Origin: an uncultured Acetatifactor sp.
GTDB lineage: Bacteria > Bacillota > Clostridia > Lachnospirales > Lachnospiraceae
Direction of reading: 5' to 3'
Assembly: GCA_910584235.1 (NCBI GenBank)
Contig: CAJTZD010000005.1
Coordinates: 9,905 to 73,904, forward strand
Length of the DNA: 64,000 nt
The position numbers and the translations under genes are program-made. Shown here piece by piece: positions 44,195-52,621 of the stretch; positions within the stretch are counted from its first letter, which is position 1, and each line of letters starts with the position of its first letter. The notes beneath the pieces are model-generated. The model ran no database searches. It saw only the letters and a program-made list of their open reading frames with translations, and was not told the DNA's origin.

Positions 44195-44719
44195 TTATAC
44201 CTTTTTTGCATCCGAACGCTTTTCCGCCAGGAACATGGTCATACTCCTGCCCTCCACCTTGGGCGCTTTCTCTACCACGGCAATATCAGCCACGCTCTGG
44301 GCGAAATCGTCCAAAATGTGCTTAGTGGTATTCATATGAGCCATCTCGCGGCCACGGAACCGGAGCGTTACTTTGACTTTGTCACCCTTTGTCAGGAATT
44401 TCCTGGCTGCATTGACTTTCGTGTTCAGATCATTGGTGTCAATATTGGGAGACAGGCGGATTTCCTTGATCTCAATGATCCTCTGTTTTTTCTTTGCCTC
44501 TTTTTCCTTTCTGACCATCTCATACTTGTACTTCCCGTAATCGACAATCTTGCATACCGGGGGCTTGGCGGTAGGAGCAATCTTCACCAGATCCAAACCA
44601 GCCTCCTCAGCCATTCTCATAGCCTCCCTCGCAGGCATGATCCCCAGCTGCGCACCGTCCTCGCCAATCAGACGAATCTCCTTGTCCCGAATCTGTTCGT
44701 TAATCATTAAGTCGCTAAT
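44195..44719 (-). CDS. infC: Translation initiation factor IF-3, AUU start
   Basis: 174 residues: N-domain (INEQIRDKEIRLIGEDGAQL), linker (KKQRIIEIKEIRLSPNIDTN) and C-domain. IF-3 checks the initiation codon on the 30S subunit. I place the start at ATT (44717-44719) because GGAGG lies nine bases upstream and the resulting ISDLMINEQI matches the family N-terminus. The ATG four codons later is farther from the site. An ATG 12 codons upstream falls in the attenuator hairpin. An AUU start is a known autoregulatory device of infC: low IF-3 allows its own translation. Confidence 0.93.
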   Translation of the reverse strand: MSDLMINEQIRDKEIRLIGEDGAQLGIMPAREAMRMAEEAGLDLVKIAPTAKPPVCKIVDYGKYKYEMVRKEKEAKKKQRIIEIKEIRLSPNIDTNDLNTKVNAARKFLTKGDKVKVTLRFRGREMAHMNTTKHILDDFAQSVADIAVVEKAPKVEGRSMTMFLAEKRSDAKKV

Positions 44720-44885
44720 GGTCTTATACCTCCCCATAAGAAAAGTGGATAGCATAACTATCCACTTTCACTCACCGCACACAGGACAGTCTGCTGCCTG
44801 TGTATGAAATCCATATCGTGAACGCTTACTGGCCCGATTGCCGTAAGGTGAGAGCGGATACTCTGCTTTTTTGTGTTCTTCACAG
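44720..44885 (-). ncRNA. L20-type autoregulatory leader of infC-rpmI-rplT
   Basis: The leader contains the conserved text GTATCCGCTCTCACCTTACG characteristic of Firmicute L20 leaders. It ends in an attenuator: GTGGATAG/CTATCCAC with loop TTATG followed by TTTTCTTAT (44736-44765), placed just before the infC ribosome site. Excess L20 is expected to favour termination. The family assignment comes from sequence pattern and position. Confidence 0.8.
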
Positions 44886-44891
44886 TTTTTT

Positions 44892-44920
44892 ACTTTACCA
44901 TAGATTCCGGATGCTGTCAA
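44892..44920 (-). promoter_or_regulatory. Promoter of infC-rpmI-rplT
   Basis: Minus strand: perfect TTGACA (44915-44920), 17-bp spacer, TAAAGT (44892-44897). Confidence 0.8.
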
Positions 44921-44927
44921 TATCAAA

Positions 44928-45362
44928 TTAAATTTTTTGTATTTTTAAATCCCTGTCTCTGTAAAAGCGACAGGCCTCCCTGGCCGCCTTAAGCCACCGC
45001 TCCTCCCCGGTTGCACGCCACAGGGAGGTGAGGCCCGGAATCACATAAGCGCCAATGGTTCCGTTGGCATCCGTGCACTCCCCGGTCTCCACATTCCATG
45101 CCTTGCCGAAGCCATGCTCCGGGGAGTAGTGGGACACCAGAAATTCAGCCGTACTTTCCGCGGCCTGAAGCCACTTCTCTTTCTCTATGCTTTTGTCCTG
45201 AGCCGCCACCCAGGCCTGGGACAGTTCCTTTATGGCAAAGCCCAGATTACAGGTATCCTCCACATCCCTTTCCCCGCTCAGCATCCAGTGATAATGAGTA
45301 TGAATCAGCCCCGTCCGCCCCACCGCCTCATTGCTCCAGGCGTCCAGATTACTCACTTTCAT
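44928..45362 (-). pseudogene. Truncated (alpha/alpha)-toroid protein, probable glycosidase fragment
   Basis: 144 residues with a good ribosome site (AGGAGGGGG), immediately after the GH43-like gene. The sequence has helical-hairpin repeats (HTHYHWMLSGERDVEDTCNL; WLQAAESTAEFLVSHYSPEH; GTIGAYVIPGLTSLWRATGE). These are typical of six-hairpin glycosidases and related enzymes, which are much longer. It breaks off after CRFYRDRDL, and the next bases are the infC promoter. It therefore looks cut at its 3' end by a deletion. Whether the fragment is still made is unknown. Confidence 0.55.
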
Positions 45363-45383
45363 ATCCCCCTCCTGATCGCCATT

Positions 45384-46328
45384 CTAATTCTGCGGCCACC
45401 CAAACTCCATGATTCTACGGTATTCCTCCTCGCCAATCTCCAAAATGGTCCCATGCTTGAACCCATATGGAAAAGAGAACAGCCTGTCCGAACGCTTAAA
45501 TTCTCCTCCGGCCAAATTCGGCGCCACAAAGGGCACATAGCCCTGTCCGGCTCCAGGTACCCCATAGTAATCCAGGAAAAGACACCATCTGCCATCCTCA
45601 ATGCGCACCGCTGTAGGCGCTTCATACTTGCCCTCCTCCAGCACCGCCATCCTATCGTCAAACCGCTCCACTTTCCTGTACGGCCCCGTCACCTCAGGTG
45701 CACACAGTTCAATAATCCTGGCCGGATTGTGCTCATGCTTCAAAAACATGTAGTACATCCCCGCTTCCTCATAGATGGCGGAATCGATCACCCCAATGCT
45801 CTCTTCCCGGTAAAGCAGAGCGGGCTTTGTAAACTGCCTGAAATCCCTGGTCCTGGAATAGAATATCCCTTTGGGTCCATATCCGTTGTCCGCATGGGAA
45901 GAAGACCAGTGCAGCACATAATCCCCCTGTTTCCTGTCATACACCACATCTGGCGCCCAGAGACAGCCAAACCCCTCATCTCCCAGCTTAACAAGCTCCT
46001 GTTCCGTCCAGTGCACCAGATCCTCCGACTCCCAGTGGGCCAGGAACTTGCTGCCGTTCCTGGACACATTCTCCCAGCTATTCTCATACTTCCCCCGCAT
46101 CCCGTAAGCCAGACTCAGATCCGTGGCGAAAATATGGTACTTCCCATCGGCCTGATTCCTGACAATGGTATGATCCCGCACGCCCTTATCCCCGTAAAAG
46201 GCCCACAGTACCGGCTGGCCGCCGTTTACCGCCTCCCAGGTAAATCCGTCCCGGCTCAGCCCAAAGTACACCTGCTCCCCGTCCGGGGTCCTTTTTTCCT
46301 TAAAATGAACAAACAGATACGCTCCCAT
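45384..46328 (-). CDS. GH43-like five-bladed beta-propeller glycosidase
   Basis: 314 residues, no signal peptide. The start GAYLFVHFKEKRTPDGEQVY is followed by VRDHTIVRNQADGKYHIFAT, in which the aspartate is a candidate base. Next come CLWAPDVVYDRKQGDYVLHW and YEAPTAVRIEDGRWCLFLDY with the probable general-acid glutamate. This block order is that of the GH43/GH62/GH117 propeller clan. The substrate (arabinoside, xyloside or galactoside) cannot be fixed. It has AAAGGAGG. It appears intact although its neighbours on both sides are broken. Confidence 0.75.
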   Translation of the reverse strand: MGAYLFVHFKEKRTPDGEQVYFGLSRDGFTWEAVNGGQPVLWAFYGDKGVRDHTIVRNQADGKYHIFATDLSLAYGMRGKYENSWENVSRNGSKFLAHWESEDLVHWTEQELVKLGDEGFGCLWAPDVVYDRKQGDYVLHWSSSHADNGYGPKGIFYSRTRDFRQFTKPALLYREESIGVIDSAIYEEAGMYYMFLKHEHNPARIIELCAPEVTGPYRKVERFDDRMAVLEEGKYEAPTAVRIEDGRWCLFLDYYGVPGAGQGYVPFVAPNLAGGEFKRSDRLFSFPYGFKHGTILEIGEEEYRRIMEFGWPQN

Positions 46329-46343
46329 AGCAAATATCCTCCT

Positions 46344-47054
46344 TTAACCTTTGACGGATCCCACCATCATTCCCTGGGTGAAAAATTTCTGCGCGAAAGG
46401 ATACATGGCAATCATGGGCACAGAGGCCACCATGATAGCTGCCAGCTCAATGGTCTTCGAGGATGTAGGGCCGGCTGCATCCTGCAGCAGCGCATAAATC
46501 TCCGCATTTCCTGCCGCCGAGCTGGTTTTAAGTGCCTCTAGCGCATTGGCGTTATGTACCAACTGCACAATGTAATACTGAAGTGTCTTCAGCCCTCCGC
46601 TTTCCGTGTAGAATAAGGTGGTCTGATAATCGTTCCACACACCCACCACAGTAAACACAGCCAGCGCCGCAATGACCGGTTTGGACAAGGACATCACCAC
46701 GCGACTGTAAATCTTGAATTCCGAAGCCCCGTCCAGCCTGGCCGACTCGTACAGCTCCCCTGGAATCGCCTTAAAATTACTGTTATAAATAATTACATTG
46801 TAAAACCCGCCAAACAGCCAGGGAATAATGTAGACCCAGTAGGTATTATACATTCCAAACAGGCTGATGACAAGAAAACTGGCGATAATTCCTCCGCTGA
46901 TGTACATGCTTAAAAACCCCAGAATCAAATAAAACCTTTTCCCTTTCAGATAATCCCTGGAAAATCCATAGGCAAACATTGTAGTAATAATGGTGGAGAG
47001 AACTGTCACGATAACCGTTCTGGAAAAGGTGATAAACAGCGCCCCCTGGAACTG
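46344..47054 (-). pseudogene. CUT1 ABC permease (LplC type), 5'-truncated
   Basis: The frame covers about 235 C-terminal residues of an LplC-type permease: ALFITFSRTVIVTVLSTIIT, YESARLDGASEFKIYSRVVM and the end QGMMVGSVKG. The first ~80-90 residues, with the start codon and first helix, are missing. Upstream of about 47054 the same frame runs antisense through an AraC gene fragment and is not a natural N-terminus. A large deletion or recombination joined the two fragments head to head. Confidence 0.8.
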
Positions 47055-47435
47055 TTGATTTCTCCTCTCCGCTCCGCCCTCCGCCAGCCGGATACCGCCC
47101 CCACCCTTGCCCCCACCCAGCTTCACCAGATCCTGGAAATGATTGAGGCAAACTACATGCGGGAAATCCGCCTGACAGATGTGGCAAAACATTTTTACCT
47201 CTCCCCCAATTACCTGTCCATCCTGATCAAAAAAGAGACCGGCCTGACTTTCAGCGAGCTGCTGATCCAGAAACGCATCGCCCTGGCCAAAAAGATGCTG
47301 GCACAGACCAGCCTGCCCATCCAGGATATCATGGAACAGGTAGGCTACAAAGACTATTCCTGCTTTATCAAGCTTTTCAAAAAGCACACGGGCTCTACTC
47401 CATACGCCTACCGAAAAGCCACAGGGCTTCTCTAG
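47046..47435 (+). pseudogene. AraC-family regulator, 5'-truncated
   Basis: About 115 residues of the C-terminal DNA-binding domain remain: IEANYMREIRLTDVAKHFYL, SPNYLSILIKKETGLTFSEL and LPIQDIMEQVGYKDYSCFIK, ending at TAG 47433-47435. The receiver/sensor half expected of a YesN-type regulator is absent. No promoter or normal start is present. It abuts the truncated permease. It was probably the regulator of the damaged sugar locus. Confidence 0.8.
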
Positions 47436-47514
47436 GAGGCGCTTCGAAATACGTTTCTCCTCTATCCGCCTTGCGGCGTACACGCTGCCCAGGCAAAGTC
47501 CGCGCCCTGCACAC

Positions 47515-47557
47515 AAAAACCGGCCGTCCCGCTCACTGCAAGCCTGGACGGCCGGTT
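47515..47557 (-). terminator. Terminator of the DUF1540 gene
   Basis: Minus strand: a long GC-rich stem AACCGGCCGTCC / GGACGGCCGGTT followed by TTTG. Confidence 0.8.
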
Positions 47558-47586
47558 CCCTCTCCGGCTCTTCTTTTTTGCTTTTT

Positions 47587-47907
47587 CTACCTTTCGGTAA
47601 AAGTCGCGCACTCCGTGCCCTTGCAGTCGCAGGCTCCGCAGCCCTTGATGTCCACATGGTCGGCATGGCATTTGTAGTTGGAATTGTAGACACATTTCAC
47701 CGCTTCGCAGTCTATGCTGATTGTCCTGCTGGGATGCACTACAGAACTTTTGAAAGAGTCCATGCCCTCCCGCCTCTGGGTAAAGCTCTCGCAGCAGGTT
47801 CCCTCACAGTCGCAGGCTTTCTCTCCGCCCACGCAGATGTCCCCTTTGCAGCACAGATGCTGTTCATTATAGCAGCAGTTTTCCACGGCACATTTTAAAT
47901 CCGCCAT
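47587..47907 (-). CDS. DUF1540 cysteine-rich protein with two repeats
   Basis: 106 residues. Two DUF1540 units are visible: CAVENCCYNEQHLCCKGDIC...CDCEGTCCESF and CEAVKCVYNSNYKCHADHVD...CDCKGTECATF. The cysteine spacing suggests metal binding. The family is common in Clostridia and unexplained. The ATG at 47905-47907 has GGAGG five bases away; a longer upstream frame lacks support. Single gene with its own strong terminator. Confidence 0.9.
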   Translation of the reverse strand: MADLKCAVENCCYNEQHLCCKGDICVGGEKACDCEGTCCESFTQRREGMDSFKSSVVHPSRTISIDCEAVKCVYNSNYKCHADHVDIKGCGACDCKGTECATFTER

Positions 47908-48354
47908 ATTAGCCTCCTTCTGCGCTGCTGTCGCTTCTCTTCGCAGGGTCTGCTCTGCAATCCGGGTTCTTTCTGTACTTTGGGCATCCACATATTCTCC
48001 GAATTTGCCCTAAGTCACCAAATTGACTAAGCAGAGCCAAGCTTCATCCTGCGATTCGCTCTGCGGATTCGCTGCAAGCAGCGCAGAGGCGGCGAATCCG
48101 GACAGGATCCGCATCTGCCCCGGCTTATGAATGGAGCAGCTACAGTCCTGTCAGGATTAGTATGCCGCATTTACGTCCGGACTATTCCGGAAAATCATCA
48201 GGAATCGTATCTGGCAATCAGATTTCGTAAACCATTCGTTTCCATACCATTTCAGCCTGTACAGACAGCTTTTGCACAATGTCTGTCCTATTGGGTTCTG
48301 TCAGCTTTTCCTACAGCGGCCCATCAGACTCCGCATCCAAAAGCCCTGTCTCCT
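47908..48354. other. Noncoding gap with inverted repeats between DUF1540 and thrS
   Basis: No gene is supported in these 447 bp. A GGATTCGC/GCGAATCC pair near 48065-48100 forms a large stem-loop. I do not see a clean thrS terminator or a promoter I can defend for the DUF1540 gene. Confidence 0.5.
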
Positions 48355-50331
48355 CTATGCCTTAGCGTTCTCCGGCTTATCCTGCACTTCCTCTTTCCGG
48401 ATCTCTTTGGTGCGGATTTCCTCACAGATCTGATCCATGAACTCTGCCAGCGGTTTCTGGCCCTCGTCTCCCGCGAAACGGCTTCTCACGGACACCAGTC
48501 CATCCTCTTCCTCCTGCTGCCCCACTACCAGCATATAGGGCACTCTGTCCAGTCTGGCCTCACGGATCTTGAATCCAATCTTCTCCGAGCGGTTGTCTAC
48601 CGTGGCATCAATGTCCTTTGCCTTAAGCTCTCCCAGCACCTTGTCCGCATAGGCCTCGTATTTTTCGGAAATGGGAAGCACCCGCACCTGCTCCGGGCAA
48701 AGCCAGGTAGGGAATTTGCCCGCATATTTTTCAATCAGCCAGGCCAGCGTCCGCTCATAGCAGCCGATAGAAGTCCGGTGAATGATATAAGGGCGCACCT
48801 TGTCGCCGTTTTCGTCAATATAGTACATGTCGAACTGCTCCGCCAGCAGGGCGTCCCACTGGATGGTGATCATGGTGTCCTCCTTGCCGTACACGTTTTT
48901 CGCATTGATGTCCACCTTAGGGCCGTAAAAAGCAGCCTCGCCCACATCCTCCACAAAAGGAATCCCCAATTCGTTCAGCACCCGGCGGATAGCCCCTTCC
49001 GTCTCCTCCCAGACTTCCGGCTCGCCGATATATTTTTCACGGTTCTCCGGATCCCATTTGGACAGATGGTAGGTCACATCCTCCTCCAGCCCCAGAGTCT
49101 GCAGGCAGTACTGGGCCAGGGCGATGCAGCCCTTGAACTCCTCCACCATCTGATCCGGCCTGACGATCAGGTGTCCCTCGGAGATGGTGAACTGCCGTAC
49201 CCTGGTGAGGCCGTGCATCTCGCCGGAATCCTCGTTGCGGAACAGCGTGGACGTCTCCCCATAGCGGCAGGGCATGTCGCGGTAGGATTTCTGGCTGTTC
49301 TTGAACACATAGTACTGGAACGGACATGTCATGGGGCGCAGTGCGAAGACTTCCTTGTCTTTTTCCTCGTCCCCCAGCACGAACATGCCCTCTTTATAGT
49401 GATCCCAATGTCCGGAGATCTTATACAGGTCGCTTTTTGCCATCAGCGGGGTCTTGGTGCGCACATATCCCCACTCCTTGTCCTCCAGATCTTCGATCCA
49501 GCGCTGGAGTTTCATGACCATCTTGGTTCCCTTGGGCGTAAGCAGCGGCAGTCCCTGGCCAATGACGTCCACGGTGGTGAACAGTTCCATCTCCCTGCCC
49601 AGCCTGTTGTGATCCCGGCGCTTTGCGTCTTCCATGCGTTCCAGATGGGCCGCAAGGTCTTCTTTTTTATTGTAGGCAGTGCCGTAGATGCGCTGCAGCC
49701 TGGCTCTGTCGGAATCTCCCCTCCAGTAAGCCATGGAGGAAGAAGTAAGCTTGAATGCCTTGACCCCCTTTGTGCTCATCAGATGGGGGCCGGCGCAGAG
49801 ATCCACGAATTCCCCCTGCCTGTAGAAAGAAATCTCCGCGTCCTCCGGAAGATCCTTGATCAGCTCCACCTTATAAGGCTCCTCCCTCTCTTCCATCAGC
49901 TTTATGGCCTCTGCCCTGGGCAGGGCAAAGCGCTCCAGCTTTGCGCCGTTTTTGATGAGTTTCTTCATTTCCGCCTCAATGGCGTCCAGGTCCTCCCTGG
50001 AAAATGGCTCATGTTCGAAATCATAGTAGAATCCCGTATCAATGCTGGGGCCAATGGCCAGCTTCACCTGGGGGAACAGATTCTTCACCGCTTCCGCCAG
50101 CACATGGGACGCCGTATGGCGGATGGTGGCCAGGCCCTCCGGGTCGTTTGCCGTACAGATGCTCAGCTCACAGTCCCCATCCAGCACTGTCCGCAAATCC
50201 ACCACTTTTCCGTCCGCCTTGCCGCAGCAGGCAGCCCTTGCAAGCCCCTCGCTGATGTCAAGGGCAATATCATATACGCTCATGGCGCTTCCGTACTCCT
50301 TTACGGAGCCGTCTTTCAATGTGATTTTCAT
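48355..50331 (-). CDS. thrS: Threonyl-tRNA synthetase
   Basis: 658 residues: N-terminal TGS domain (MKITLKDGSVKEYGSAMSVY), SAD editing domain (IRHTASHVLAEAVKNLFPQV, with the HxxxH zinc-like motif), class II core (MTCPFQYYVFKNSQKSYRDM; LTRVRQFTISEGHLI) and the C-terminal anticodon-binding domain (LCPEQVRVLPISEKYEAYAD). It charges tRNA-Thr. The ATG overlaps the stop of a small upstream gene as ATGA. The pair lies under a T-box leader with an ACC specifier. Confidence 0.97.
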   Translation of the reverse strand: MKITLKDGSVKEYGSAMSVYDIALDISEGLARAACCGKADGKVVDLRTVLDGDCELSICTANDPEGLATIRHTASHVLAEAVKNLFPQVKLAIGPSIDTGFYYDFEHEPFSREDLDAIEAEMKKLIKNGAKLERFALPRAEAIKLMEEREEPYKVELIKDLPEDAEISFYRQGEFVDLCAGPHLMSTKGVKAFKLTSSSMAYWRGDSDRARLQRIYGTAYNKKEDLAAHLERMEDAKRRDHNRLGREMELFTTVDVIGQGLPLLTPKGTKMVMKLQRWIEDLEDKEWGYVRTKTPLMAKSDLYKISGHWDHYKEGMFVLGDEEKDKEVFALRPMTCPFQYYVFKNSQKSYRDMPCRYGETSTLFRNEDSGEMHGLTRVRQFTISEGHLIVRPDQMVEEFKGCIALAQYCLQTLGLEEDVTYHLSKWDPENREKYIGEPEVWEETEGAIRRVLNELGIPFVEDVGEAAFYGPKVDINAKNVYGKEDTMITIQWDALLAEQFDMYYIDENGDKVRPYIIHRTSIGCYERTLAWLIEKYAGKFPTWLCPEQVRVLPISEKYEAYADKVLGELKAKDIDATVDNRSEKIGFKIREARLDRVPYMLVVGQQEEEDGLVSVRSRFAGDEGQKPLAEFMDQICEEIRTKEIRKEEVQDKPENAKA

Positions 50332-50639
50332 TTCTGTCTCTTCTCCTTTCTCTCCTTACGGGCTCTTCTGCATCTGCATCCCTGTCTTTCTTTCCCCTGT
50401 CCCGGCTTCCCGGTGCCGGCCCCGCAGTCGCAGCCATTGGCATTTCCGCTGCCGCTGCCGTTCCCGTTTCCGCATTCGATCATGACACCATGGGTCATGA
50501 TCGCCATCCGCAGGCCATGGATGATTCCCGCCAGCAGACATATGGCTGCAATCATCCAGAGAGTTGCCTTTGTCATGGTCACCTCTCCCTCAAAGCAGGC
50601 TTCTCTCAATTTCCTGCACTTTTCTTTAAGCTCTTCCAT
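50328..50639 (-). CDS. Small membrane protein translationally coupled to thrS
   Basis: 103 residues. A short charged N-terminus (MEELKEKCRKLREACFEGEV) precedes one hydrophobic helix (ATLWMIAAICLLAGIIHGLR). A Gly/Asn/Ser-rich segment with cysteines and a very basic tail (RRARKERKEKRQK) follow. It starts after AAAGGAG, directly downstream of the T-box terminator, and its TGA overlaps the thrS ATG. The position means it is made whenever thrS is induced. No family is recognised. It could also be merely a device for thrS translation, but the ribosome site and overlap favour a real gene. Confidence 0.6.
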   Translation of the reverse strand: MEELKEKCRKLREACFEGEVTMTKATLWMIAAICLLAGIIHGLRMAIMTHGVMIECGNGNGSGSGNANGCDCGAGTGKPGQGKERQGCRCRRARKERKEKRQK

Positions 50640-50770
50640 TTTCTGTCATCTCCTTTTCTGTTCATGAAATTTTATATGCTTGAGATTTTTCATGCTTCAA
50701 ATTTAATATCTTTCAGATTTTCTATGCTTCAAGTGTCCGGCAATTACACACAGGCACAGCCTGCGCATAT

Positions 50771-51061
50771 AAAAAGTCCCCTGCAATCCGAAAATTGCAA
50801 GGGACGTTTCTGCTCCAGAGGATTCCATAAAACGCGGTTCCACCCTTGTTGCCGCCGGAAAACCCGGCTGCCACTCGTTTGCTCGTAACGGGAGCCTCCG
50901 TGCCCGATTAAGGGCCGCTCCGAGATGGTCTTCAGATGCTACTGCCTAACCGCTCACAGCACCGGTCTCCCGGGCGGTTCTCTCTGGGGACATCACACAT
51001 CCTACTCTTCTCATCAACGCTTTCTCAAAGGGATTAAGAATCCCTTTGGATTTTTATCTCT
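50771..51061 (-). ncRNA. Threonine T-box riboswitch leader
   Basis: The antiterminator T-box sequence AAGGGTGGAACCGCG lies at 50833-50847. The competing terminator (GTCCCTTGCAA/TTGCAGGGGAC then TTTTT) is at 50771-50806. In stem I the text CTGAAGACCATCTC offers specifier codon ACC (50927-50929), which encodes threonine and fits thrS. Uncharged tRNA-Thr(GGU) would stabilise the antiterminator and allow transcription. Confidence 0.9.
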
Positions 51062-51067
51062 TTTCTT

Positions 51068-51096
51068 ATCTTAATCCCTTTCCTGCAAAAAGTAAA
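51068..51096 (-). promoter_or_regulatory. Promoter of the T-box/thrS transcript
   Basis: Minus strand: TTTACT (51091-51096), 17-bp spacer, TAAGAT (51068-51073). A CAAAGGGATT/AATCCCTTTG hairpin lies just downstream at about 51026-51049, at the start of the leader. Confidence 0.6.
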
Positions 51097-51113
51097 GGAT
51101 TTTTTAAAAAAAG

Positions 51114-51629
51114 TCAGACCAGCTTCGTGCCGTTGACAGCCGCCATGACGCAGCCGCCTACCTCTTCCCTGCTCATGTCCAGCGCCACAGCCAGTTCCCC
51201 GTAAAGGTTCTCCTCGGCCAAATGCCAGTATTTGGCATCCACCGCGGTGACTTTCCTCCCCGCCTGAATCCGCTTCTGCCTGCGCAGATTTATGGTCTTT
51301 AAGAGCTTTACCAGCTCCTGGCAGTCATTGGACTTCATGCAATTCTTGTACGTCTGCTCCGTCATCTTGTCGTTTGGAATGGAGAGCAGGGGAATCTCCG
51401 GAATGGTTCCGATGAGGCGTTCAGCCTCCGTCCGTTCCAGCACCTTTCGCATCATAGGCTCTTTTTGGGACTCCACCGGCACATAGACAGTGCTTCCGGC
51501 CGAATATAAAGGTTTCAGGATATAGTACTGTTTCTCCTTATCCACTCCCGAAATATTCAGGGCCGTGATGTTCTCCACTTCACAGACGCCCTTATTGCTG
51601 CATATTACATAATCTCCTACTTGAAACAC
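51114..51629 (-). CDS. CarD/CdnL-like transcription regulator
   Basis: About 171 residues. The N-terminal CarD Tudor-like domain (FQVGDYVICSNKGVCEVENI; QYYILKPLYSAGSTVYVPVE) normally binds the RNA polymerase beta subunit and tunes promoter opening. The C-terminal half is helical. I choose the GTG at 51627-51629 because GAGG lies six bases upstream and the product then aligns with CarD starts; a TTG seven codons earlier is possible. It has its own promoter. DNA-binding residues of the C-terminal domain are not assessed. Confidence 0.82.
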   Translation of the reverse strand: MFQVGDYVICSNKGVCEVENITALNISGVDKEKQYYILKPLYSAGSTVYVPVESQKEPMMRKVLERTEAERLIGTIPEIPLLSIPNDKMTEQTYKNCMKSNDCQELVKLLKTINLRRQKRIQAGRKVTAVDAKYWHLAEENLYGELAVALDMSREEVGGCVMAAVNGTKLV

Positions 51630-51691
51630 CTGAAACCTCACTTTCTGCAAATCTGCTGACTACTATTCCTCCCACTATATGTTATAACCAT

Positions 51692-51721
51692 ATTATAACA
51701 GATTAAACATGGGAATGTCAG
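51692..51721 (-). promoter_or_regulatory. Promoter of the CarD-like gene
   Basis: Minus strand: CTGACA (51716-51721), 18-bp spacer, perfect TATAAT (51692-51697). Confidence 0.65.
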
Positions 51722-51806
51722 CATTTTTTAATGTTTCAGGCGATTTTTGTGAAATATGCGCATGAAAGAATTGTAGCATTTTGTACAAAAATTTATACAT
51801 ATTTCA

Positions 51807-52493
51807 TTAATCGATCACTTTGACACTCTCAATGACAGGCTGATACTCCTTTGCCACTAGGCCATTACTGTTAACATAGGCTTCGGCAGGGATGGCATCG
51901 CAGATGGCATCCACCACCTCTATCCCCTCCGTCACATACCCGAAACAGGCATACTTCCCATCCAGGGAAATGCTGTCCTCGTGTACGATGAAGAACTGGG
52001 AGCTGGCGCTGTCCGGATCATTTGCCCGTGCCATAGAGATAGCTCCTCTTGTGTGGGACAGATTGTTCTCAATTCCATTTTCGGAAAACTCGCCCTTGAT
52101 GTTCTCACCGGAACCGCCTCCTCCACTGCCCAAAGGATCCCCACCCTGTATCATAAATCCCGACATTATGCGGTGAAAAGTCAACCCGTCATAGAAGCCG
52201 TCCCCTGCCAGCTTCAGGAAATTCTCCACCGTGATGGGCGCCGCGTCCCCATCCAGTTCCACGGAAATGGTACCCAAGTCTTTCACCGTGATCTCCACAT
52301 GATGCTTCCCGGTCACGTCCTGATCCTGTCCATCCCCTTCGGCAGCGCTCTCTTTCTCCTCTCCGCTGTCCTGGACAGAACTCGTCCCCTGGCTTTCGTC
52401 CCCGGAGGTTTTGGCGTTCTCCTTGTCTCCACAGGCTGCCAGCGATACTGCCATTACTGCTACCAGTAAAATGCCCAACAATCTCTTTTTCAT
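51807..52493 (-). CDS. Cyclophilin-type peptidyl-prolyl isomerase lipoprotein
   Basis: 228 residues. The signal peptide ends in lipobox SLAAC with acylated Cys21, followed by an acidic Ser-rich linker to about residue 65. The cyclophilin domain has FYDGLTFHRIMSGFMIQGGD with the catalytic Arg of the FHRI motif, then GAISMARANDPDSASSQFFI. It would assist folding of exported proteins at the outer membrane face of the cell. The start is preceded by a purine-rich GGGAGAAG site. Confidence 0.93.
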   Translation of the reverse strand: MKKRLLGILLVAVMAVSLAACGDKENAKTSGDESQGTSSVQDSGEEKESAAEGDGQDQDVTGKHHVEITVKDLGTISVELDGDAAPITVENFLKLAGDGFYDGLTFHRIMSGFMIQGGDPLGSGGGGSGENIKGEFSENGIENNLSHTRGAISMARANDPDSASSQFFIVHEDSISLDGKYACFGYVTEGIEVVDAICDAIPAEAYVNSNGLVAKEYQPVIESVKVID

Positions 52494-52521
52494 CTTCTCT
52501 CCCTTTCTCTCCTGTCGTTGC

Positions 52522-52572
52522 GCAACAATAGTGCCATCACAGCTGCAGTTGCAACTATGATGACACTATGAA
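52522..52572. other. Long imperfect hairpin between the cyclophilin and DUF6033 genes
   Basis: ATAGTGCCATCA and TGATGACACTAT pair (one G-T) around an inner GTTGCAACTGCAGC palindrome-like segment. On + it is followed by GAAGCTTTTTT. It may end transcription or stabilise the 3' end of the DUF6033 transcript. Confidence 0.45.
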
Positions 52573-52621
52573 GCTTTTTTATGCAAAATAACCAATGGTT
52601 ATCCGCTTTTTTCCAAAAATC

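Noticed and set aside
45114..46541. A 475-codon + strand frame opposite the GH43-like gene
   Set aside because: The GH43-like frame has a ribosome site and propeller motifs. The + frame crosses gene borders and has no recognisable domain.
47055..47693. N-terminal extension of the truncated permease frame
   Set aside because: The sequence is antisense to the AraC fragment and the adjacent cysteine-rich gene region, and does not look like a permease N-terminus.
48127..50667. An 846-codon + strand open frame opposite thrS
   Set aside because: It is antisense to a certain thrS gene, has low-complexity His/Leu/Pro-rich composition, no ribosome site and no family features. It arises from codon bias of the opposite strand.
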